This document shows, one piece after another, positions 56,538-64,000 of a stretch of DNA of 64,000 nucleotides. Position 1 is the stretch's first letter; every line of letters starts with the position of its first letter. Both the position numbers and the translations under genes were made by a program. Source of the stretch: Armillaria gallica (Eukaryota > Basidiomycota > Agaricomycetes > Agaricales > Physalacriaceae); NCBI GenBank assembly GCA_037576215.1, contig JBANDB010000013.1, positions 1,612,001 through 1,676,000 of the forward strand. The letters run 5' to 3'. The notes below the pieces were generated by a model. It worked only from the letters and a program-made list of their open reading frames with translations. It had not been told where the DNA came from and did no database searches.

Positions 56538-58543
56538 ATGGATTCACGTCCGAGCGTAGCCTCCGTTTCAGACGGGAATGCCAACTTGATCGCGCCTTCA
56601 GAGATTGTAGAAGAGACGCAACACCCAACCGGGAGTGATTTTTCAGATGGGGAACCCGTGTTGGGGGCGGCAGCTGATTCATCGGCCACCGTGCGAACAG
56701 ATGTAGCCTTAGCATCGTCGGTGGCAGGTCCTCAGATTGATCCTGCGGATGAAGAGTCAAATGTTCATTCCGATAATGCTTCCGACGATATCAATGACAA
56801 GAAGTCTTTTTGTTATCGTTATAGAAAGAAGTGGGTATGTCAGTCGGCAACACAGACAGAAATAAAATTTAAATGCATTTACAGGGCATCACTCTTCCCA
56901 AAGTCACCCTTTCCGCATTCACCGAGACCGGCCAAGCAGAATCGTCTATCAAGGTTCCAAAGCAGTGGTCATACACCGGTCGAAGTCCTGTTATATCATC
57001 CTCCCTTGCGGACACTCCCTGCACTACCCTTGGCATTCAGGGGGTCTTGGATCAACTGAATGCCATGCTTGGAACATCACACACCCTTGATGCCCCATCT
57101 CTCTTGTCACTTCTGAATGAGTGCATTGAGAAGAATGATGACTTTGGCACAGCTTATGCCCGCCTTTGCCAAGTATGGAACACATGTGGCAATAGCAACA
57201 TCCAAGATGAACTCTACAGACATGAAAAAGCAGACAAGGAGCAGCGACAAAAAGCACAGGGAGGGAATCGGATTATGCCATGTTTGCCACCTCAACGTGC
57301 TTGGGACCTGTACAGCAATCATGTGGTGCCTTGGTGGATGAGTGATGTATTGTTAACATTAACCAAAGACAGTGATGAAAAAAATCTGCTGCCAATTTCA
57401 CATGCATGGGTGGATAAAAAGGATCACATGGATGTGTGGACATTTATCAATGGGAAGGAGTGGCTGGTTTCAATCCCAAAGGGTGCCAGTTTGGAACTCA
57501 TTCGGATTGAGATGCTAAATCTGGGACTGGAGTACACATGGCTGGATGTGCTCTGTTTGAGGCAGAAAGGGGGGCTGTGGGAGAATCTGCATGTGGAGGA
57601 GTGGAAGCTGGATGTGCCCACAATTGGGTATGTGTATTTCCTGAACATAGTTGTGGTCTACCTGAGTGGACTGGGGCAGCCATTGAGTTTGAAGAATGGT
57701 GATTTGGACAGCAATCGGTGTTGGTTTCGACGTGCATGGACAGTCCAGAAGGTTGGGAGGGATAGGGAGATTGCTGGGGATACACCAGATGGACCCATGC
57801 ATGCTAGAACAATAGACAAGGATGGGAACTATGAGACAGACTTGCTGACAAGGTTTCACAGACAGCTAAATTCAATGAGGGTGGCGGCGAAGGTAGATCT
57901 ATTTCGCAGGCTGGCAGAAATGCAGGAGCGAGTGTCGACTAATCCAGTGGATAAAGTGGCTGGACTTGCATTTCCCCTGTTGCCCACTACAATACCTGCC
58001 TACCATGAGAGTGAGTCTCTTGAGGATGCATGAACAGCACTGGTGGATGCAATGTATTCTTTTATGAGGGGAAATTTTCTCTTTGAGTATCCTGGAGCTG
58101 GACTTGGATGCAAGAAATGGAGACCAACATGGAAGCAGGTCATGACAGAGCCTCTGCCAGATTATACTAATTTGGATAATAATGTTGAGTATGATAAGAA
58201 GACAGGTGAGGACTGGTATAAGGGTTGTTACATTGAAAAGGGGCTTGTGCAGAGATTGGATGTGAGATCAGCAGAAGGATGTGTTTGATTTGGGGAGTTG
58301 GTTGTTTTAAATGCCAACAGGATTGCACACATATTTGATATCCATGTCACCCACCAATGTCTGATACCTAAAGATGTGTACACATTGCTTGGGGATAAGT
58401 GGCACAGGACCTGGGCTGTAGGGAGACGACTGCCAGGACAGAAATTTGAGAAAGTGTCAGTGTTCAAGATGAATAACCAGAAAGAAGGAGAAAGATTAGA
58501 AGCTTTGAATGTATCTTTAGAGTCTCACAATGTACTTGTTTGA
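56538..58543 (+). pseudogene. HET-domain gene paralogue, inactivated
   Basis: The layout equals that of 40011-42007: exon 1 56538-56834, a 50-bp intron 56835-56884 at the identical position, and exon 2 to 58543. The HET motifs are present (YTWLDVLCLRQ; CWFRRAWTVQKV), although the glutamate-valine of QEV is changed. Two stops break it: TGA 58031-58033, where the paralogue has TGG, and TGA 58286-58288, where the paralogue has CGA. No frameshift is seen. The duplication includes about 370 bp downstream. CpG density falls after about 57060, at the same relative place as in the intact copy. Confidence 0.85.
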
Positions 58544-58916
58544 TTTTACTACTGGTCAAGGGTATTGGGTACAAGAGTTTTTAGCTATTTTTGTGTTCTT
58601 CCTCAATTTCAGTGCTTCATATCAGATCAGAAATGAATGTAGGTCATTATGAAAACTTTAATGTACTACTCAATCCCTGGTTGTCTTATGTTGAAGTTGT
58701 TTTGCATATATTGACACTTTGCTTTCTAAATTTAGACTAACTATTATTTATAACCCTGAGCATTTTATGATCTTGATGGTGAGTGCTTTCAAACACTACA
58801 ACTAGGTTTGTGCTTAGAGACAAAGGTATTTTTTTATAGATGATGTATTCTCATTACAATATAGAACAGGTTTATGTACCCAGAAACATGTATAATAGTA
58901 AGAATACACAATGCTA

Positions 58917-60707
58917 ATGAAACTAGTATTTCTATTCCCATTTCCCTCTTCTCTGTATTCTTCTTTCTTTCTTTCCACCTCTCACCTCTTCTAATGCTTC
59001 CATTTATGTTGAGCTCACTGTGGCAGTCATTATGCATGGCCATTGACAAGTTTTCCACTTCACATTGATAGACATGTCATGGTCTCATGACTCAAATCCT
59101 GTTCCTGGTTGTGTGGGTTTTGATTGCTGAGTATTTTTCTTATTGTTAACTACTATGTTGAGTCATTGTTGAGCTCAATAGTGAGTTCATTTCTTTTAGG
59201 CTTTGTCTACTTTCTCACTGCTTATCTATAGTTTAGCCAACTCAATAACCATAACAGCAACATCCCTGTGGTCGAGCTCAACAGTGAGCTCAATTCTTTT
59301 ACACTTTAACTCTTTTTCTTACTTCTTGGATACTGCTTACTTTCTTTTCAACTTGATAGCCATAGATGCTCATTGAGGTAAGTCTTTTCTTCTGTGAGTC
59401 TTTCAGGCCTTTGCTGATGAGGATCATCAAAGTATAGCTCAACTCTATTCTGTCTCTTGCATGCTAGCAGGGTGCATGTAGGGTTTTTAGTATCTAGTTC
59501 CTTTACTGACTTTCTCTTGTCTTGCTCAGGTTTTGTTTGATCGTATAACCTCCTCAAATAATTGTTTACCTCTGACACCAGCCCACTCATTCACATCATG
59601 CATTGGTATGTACATGATCTTCCTGGTTCTGCTGTTCCTGCTGACAATCAGCCTAGCTCAGACACCAACTTCACACACCATGAATCCAACTGATGCATCA
59701 ACATCTTCTCTACAGTATGCTACACTGTCTATTCCATGAGCAAGGACAGATGGTTACTGGATGGGAAAGACAGGATGAAGTAGAGAGAATATATGTGAGA
59801 AAGAGTCTATTCAATCACATTGTGTGTTGGTATATACACAATCCTCACGATCCTGCTACTCTTGCTGACAATCAGCCAAGATTGAATACCCACTTTGCCC
59901 ACTATTTACCTGAGAGTGTCAATGTATCCTCAACTGTATGCCAAGCTGAAGAATTAGAATCTGCACTGAAATGAGACTAGGTGAGTAAGCACAGACATTT
60001 GTCATTAGATAGGATGAGACAGAGGGAAGAGGTGTGAGAGTATGTGTCTCAGAAAGAGGGCATGGATGGAAACAGTAAGCTCTTCCCCTTGACTCTAATT
60101 CATACACACTCAGACATCAGCAGCTGAATCTCTGCAACCATCTATATATGAAGAGAGGTGGATGATGATATAATAAGCTGACTTTGAATTTTCTGGCCAT
60201 TGCCAGACCACGGCTTATTCTGGCTGAGTTTCAATTTCATTGTACTGCTGTCACTGCCGCTTCTCTATGGCAATGAGCTTCAATTTTGCTGCAGTGCTGC
60301 CTCTGCAATCCTCCCATGGCACATCATTGGCATGGCTGGCATCCAGTACTCACTGAAAATAGATTATTGACCAACTATACACGCTGACAGGAATCAACAG
60401 GATACTGTAGGCTCCAAAGCAAGTATTAAACAACAAGCATTGAGCAATAAGTGAACAACAAACATCAAATAAAAATTTAGCAGATAGAATTAGGGGCTAC
60501 AAGACCATTCAAGGACAGGTGATGCATATACTATTGTTATACATGTACTGACTATGTCATAATTTGCTTATTACAAGCCTTCCCCCCAGCAGGTAGAAAT
60601 AGCAAGGAGACTATTTATGTAAGAATATGTGCTATGCTCAGCCTTTCTCTGTCCATGTAAAGCAACAAGCTGAGGTGACAGGTACAAAATATGATGTATA
60701 TATACTA
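58917..60707. other. CpG-poor DNA with short internal repeats, no gene seen
   Basis: GAGCTCAA(C/T)AGTGAG occurs at about 59171-59186 and 59275-59290. Two related stretches with CTGCTGACAATCAGCC-like sequence lie at about 59605-59660 and 59830-59880. The open frames here are short and unrecognised. A segment at about 60170-60250 is repeated in the same orientation at 62070-62150. Confidence 0.5.
60170..60250. repeat. Direct repeat, copy 1 (copy 2 at 62070-62150)
   Basis: Both copies share TTTCTGGCCATTGCCAGA and TATTCTGGCTGAGTTT with a few differences. They lie about 1.9 kb apart upstream of the Helitron reading. They could be parts of one dispersed repeat or the edges of an insertion. Confidence 0.5.
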
Positions 60708-60963
60708 CTGTTCAATTTTGACTGTTAATTCATGTAACACATAACAGAACCCTGTGAAGTGAAGCTCCCAGTAATTCATTAACATGTAGCAAGCCCTTCT
60801 GAGAGGCAGTATTGGCCTAATTTGAGAATTTTTGGCAGCTGGCTGATGCCGGAGACACTATATATGATAACTTCCCATCATATTTCAGTGAATAAAGCTA
60901 TGACAATTTGCCTATAAAGCATAACATGTAACACTCCACGAAGCTATAGTCAAAATTGAACAG
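60708..60963. mobile_element. Possible Tc1-type MITE
   Basis: The inverted ends are CTGTTCAATTTTGACT (60708-60723 and 60948-60963). TA precedes the left end but does not follow the right end. The 256-bp span is non-coding. Confidence 0.4.
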
Positions 60964-61107
60964 TCCTCTAAAGTCTGAGCAGGCAAGGGAATGTAACTAC
61001 TGACTAAAACATGGAAATGAACTAACAGTCATAATGTCAAAGAAGCGAATCATTGCAATGACAAGCATAAAGATGAGAGGACAGTGTGCAAGGTGCTCCA
61101 GAGGGAT

Positions 61108-61451
61108 TAGGGGTGCCCACCATACCTATACATACAGTGGATATGGACCTATACCTATACCATCAGTGCTCTGGAATTGGATTTTTACAGCTGTATTTGT
61201 ATGGGCATTGGGTAGGTCAAATTGGGTTGTATGCCTATTCTTTGCATGTGTAGTGAGTGCAATTAATGAAATATAATGTTTTAACCACAAATCTCACCCA
61301 AGATAGGTTACTATACTCCTAAATACCACCCATATATGGTATACAAGATCAGTACAGTACAGTATATGGGCCAAACCTATACCATACCGTCAAGACCCTT
61401 TTGCCATATGGTTTACAGCCATAACTGTATACAGTATGGTGAGCATCCTTA
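61108..61451. mobile_element. hAT-type MITE
   Basis: The ends are imperfect inverted copies of TAGGGGTGCCCACCATAC. An 8-bp duplication AGAGGGAT flanks it (61100-61107 and 61452-61459). The interior is rich in CCATA/GTATA words as inverted repeats. It does not share ends with the hAT element at 35040. Confidence 0.8.
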
Positions 61452-61459
61452 AGAGGGAT

Positions 61460-62460
61460 TGGACTTCAACAATTCAGCTATCACAGGTTTACCCAGTTGC
61501 CATGTCATAAACAGCCATTGTGATACTAACTGAGCTTCAACTTAGACTACTTATGCACACTATAGCAACAAAGCAAGTATTAAGCAACAAGCAATGAACA
61601 TTGAGCAATGAGCATTGAATGTCAATGGATATAAGTCTTATAGAAATCATCAGAGCTCCAATGGTGACCATGGTAGCCTACCATGTCAGATATCTAAGTA
61701 AGGGATATAAGAACCAGAATACATATTTCTCCTGCCCTCCTATGTCAATCCTGTGTAGTGACAGCTATTAACAATGATCACACAAATCATAGGAGTTTCT
61801 ACCTGTCCATTACATGGCTTACTACAGAAGTAACAGCATAAAGCTTTATGGCACTTATAAAAACCATTGTGCTCCATTGCAATGGTTCCAAACAGATAAC
61901 AGAGATTCAACAACATATCTTAGTAAAAAGCCAGGTTTGGGGTGGGCCCCAACAAGCCGAAGTCCCATGTCGCAGTCAGATTGCTGGGACCCAAGGTACG
62001 AGGGTCCGGCAATTGTGATGAAGACACGGGGCATAGGCTTGTCTATATAATAAGACAGGTAGCAAAGATGACATAATAAGGCGGACTTTCAATTTCTGGC
62101 CATTGCCAGAACATGGCCTATTCTGGCTGAGTTTGAACTTCACCATGCTGCTATGGTGCGGTTCAAGCCTGCCCCCTTTCCTTCTTACCCTCTGCTCTGT
62201 TCCACTCTCCCCCTCACAGTGTACCATCTCAAGCAAGCATTAGAGCCTTTTTACATATAATAAGGACTTTTGGAATCTCTCACAGTACTGTCTATCAATA
62301 ATTGATTGAAGCTCTTTGTTTCTGATTTTTTCTGCAGGTGCCTTTGCCTCTTCCTTACACAGTGTTGCTACTATTTCCACCTCTCCATACCCTGTGATGT
62401 GTGTACCACTCTTATTTTTCTAAGATTTATGCTCACAGCTTTCTTTTTAAATTTTGATAG
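61460..62460. other. Spacer before the Helitron reading
   Basis: CpG-poor sequence containing copy 2 of the direct repeat (62070-62150). A probable intron ends with TTTTGATAG at 62460, directly before the open reading of the Helitron protein. I see no Helitron 5' end. Confidence 0.4.
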
Positions 62461-64000
62461 ATCTCCATCTACTCCTACCAGAGAGAATGATCATTTTGAT
62501 TTTCTGGCTCCAGTTTCACCAGAGCAGAATCATCATGCAGAACGGGAGCAGGATTGTCTTCAGTGTCTTCAGATGACCTCCCCCTCTAATCGTCATGGTC
62601 AATCACCACATCCAGGTCCTGATCCTGATATTGAACTTCTGTGTTTTAATATACCACCTGAGACCCGTATTTCATCTCAGTTAGATTGTCCATGTGAACA
62701 TCCCATGCCTGTAGTACCAACTCTTCCTGTTTTTCCCACCAGAGGTAGACATTGTAGACAATTACATGGTGGTGCTCCTGAAGGACAGTCATCTGTGTTT
62801 GATAGTACTTCTGTTCCACAGCTTCCTGTAGGTCCACAGAGCCAAGGACGTGGTGGTGGTTGAGGACATGAGCAAGGGAGAGCTATTGAAATTCATCCTC
62901 CATGCACTGAGCCACCACAAAATATCGATCAAATAACTTCTGCTGAGCATCGCCAGCAATCACCCTCACCTACAAGAGAGTCACCATCTCTACAGCCACC
63001 TTTACCTCTATCACATCAACATCAACCACCACATGCTATTCCTGTACAACTTCCTCTGGCAAGACGTCCATATGCTGAGGTGCACTCTCAGCATAATATT
63101 GGAAGTAGAAAGTATGTTTGTGAACATTGTAAGGCATTACATTGGCATGAGGAACGACTTAAGAATAAGTCAAAAGCTACACCGCATTTTGGGATGTGCT
63201 GCCTACAAGGGCAGGTCAAATTACCTCCTCTTCTTCCTGCTCCTGCCATTCTTCAAAATCTTCTTTGTGGCAACAATCCATTATCAAAAGCCTTCTTACA
63301 AGATATCAGGCAGTATAATGCAGCATTGGCATTTACATCCTTAGCTGTAAAGGTTGATGAGGCAATTACCAATTCTTCAAGACCATACTGCTTCCATGTA
63401 TCTGGCAAGCTTCATCATCGGATGGGATCCCTGCTGCCTCAGGAAGAAGGGAAATTGTCTTATACACAGCTGTATATACATGATCCAGCAGAGGCATTGA
63501 GTATGTGCAATCATTGCAATCCTAATCTAAATCTAGAAATCATGTCTCAATTACAGGATTTAATGCAGGATGTAAATCCATATGTTGCTTTATATCGACA
63601 TGCATATCTCATTATGAAAGACAAACCCCATGAAGAGTATCCAAATATTGAAGTGTGATTGCATGTGGGTGATAGAACTGATGGGCGACGATATAATCTT
63701 CCAACAGTAGATGAATTGGCTGCTATTATTCCTGGAGATGGATCTGAGCCTGTTCAAAATGATCAAGATATTGTTTTATGTATGCATGATCATTCTTTCA
63801 AGCGCATTAGTCAACTTCATCCAAGTTATCAATCTCTTCATTATGTTCTCCTTTTTCCATATGGAGAATTGGGTTGGAATATACATATGCTCCTGGAAGA
63901 GACTGAAACAAGTGAACATAGAGAAAATAAAAGAGTTACTCAACATATGTATTATGCCTACTGTCTACATGATCGTCCAATATTTGAACCAAATGCACCA
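62461..64000 (+). pseudogene. Helitron replicase/helicase, N-terminal part, runs off the window
   Basis: One frame is read from about 62461 to the end. It opens with a proline/glutamine-rich region. Then come a zinc-finger-like stretch (YVCEHCKALHWHEE .. FGMCCLQGQVKLPPL, about 63112-63225), FLQDIRQYNAALAFTSL and FHVSGKLHHRMGSLLP, the start of the Helitron-like N domain. After that are LHPSYQSLHYVLLFPYGELGW and more. Two stops interrupt it, TGA at 62861-62863 and 63656-63658, each where an arginine is expected (VRLHVGDRTDGRRYNLP is the usual pattern at the second). The replication-initiator and helicase domains would lie beyond 64000. The copy is dead as read here. Confidence 0.85.

Noticed and set aside
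61034..61276. Small membrane protein ORF
   Set aside because: Most of it lies inside the hAT MITE and consists of its ATA/TAC-rich words.

Overview
The window looks like repeat-rich DNA from a filamentous basidiomycete (most likely an Agaricomycete). The grounds are 50-55 bp GT..AG introns, HET-domain and caspase-like genes, chromodomain Ty3/Gypsy elements, a pogo/Fot1 element, a Helitron, and strong CpG loss in most repeats. I could not run any search, so family names rest on motifs read by eye.

Layout. 1-12 kb is CpG-poor DNA. It holds a decayed multi-copy coding region (1463-4319), a CACTG-ended MITE (4596-4858), a Tc1-type MITE (5134-5686), and a dead pogo-like transposon (6194-9065). 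12-33 kb is one nested structure. An old Gypsy element, here called G2, runs from LTR 11996-12412 to LTR 32567-32988 with target duplication AAACT. It contains a younger inverted Gypsy element, G1 (12675-21126, TSD CACTC), a DNA insertion of about 3.6 kb (about 21793-25380) and a Copia-like solo LTR (28574-29054, TSD ACCGT). With these removed, the G2 gag and pol frames join up, except for one frameshift in gag. A hAT-type MITE follows at 35040-35895.

36-59 kb is mostly CpG-rich and carries three rearranged copies (A, B, C) of intron-bearing gene fragments. Module A ends in an apparently intact HET-domain gene (40011-42007) and module C in its dead paralogue (56538-58543). Between them lie a tandem array of roughly 220-265 bp units, cytochrome P450-like remnants, an F-box-like remnant, a broken caspase-like gene and two unrecognised ORFs. 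59-64 kb is CpG-poor repeat DNA with another hAT MITE, and ends inside a Helitron replicase.

Common themes. In the transposons, premature stops are nearly all TGA where an arginine CGA is expected. All ten substitutions I count between the two G2 LTRs are CpG transitions, so methyl-CpG deamination appears to be the main force breaking genes here. Both Gypsy elements carry a 13-nt primer-binding site one base after the LTR that is complementary to the probable 5' end of their own RNA, the Tf1/sushi self-priming arrangement. Both Gag proteins begin with a probable transmembrane helix. HET and caspase domains in other fungi belong to self/non-self recognition and regulated cell death, and here they lie in one repeatedly duplicated block.
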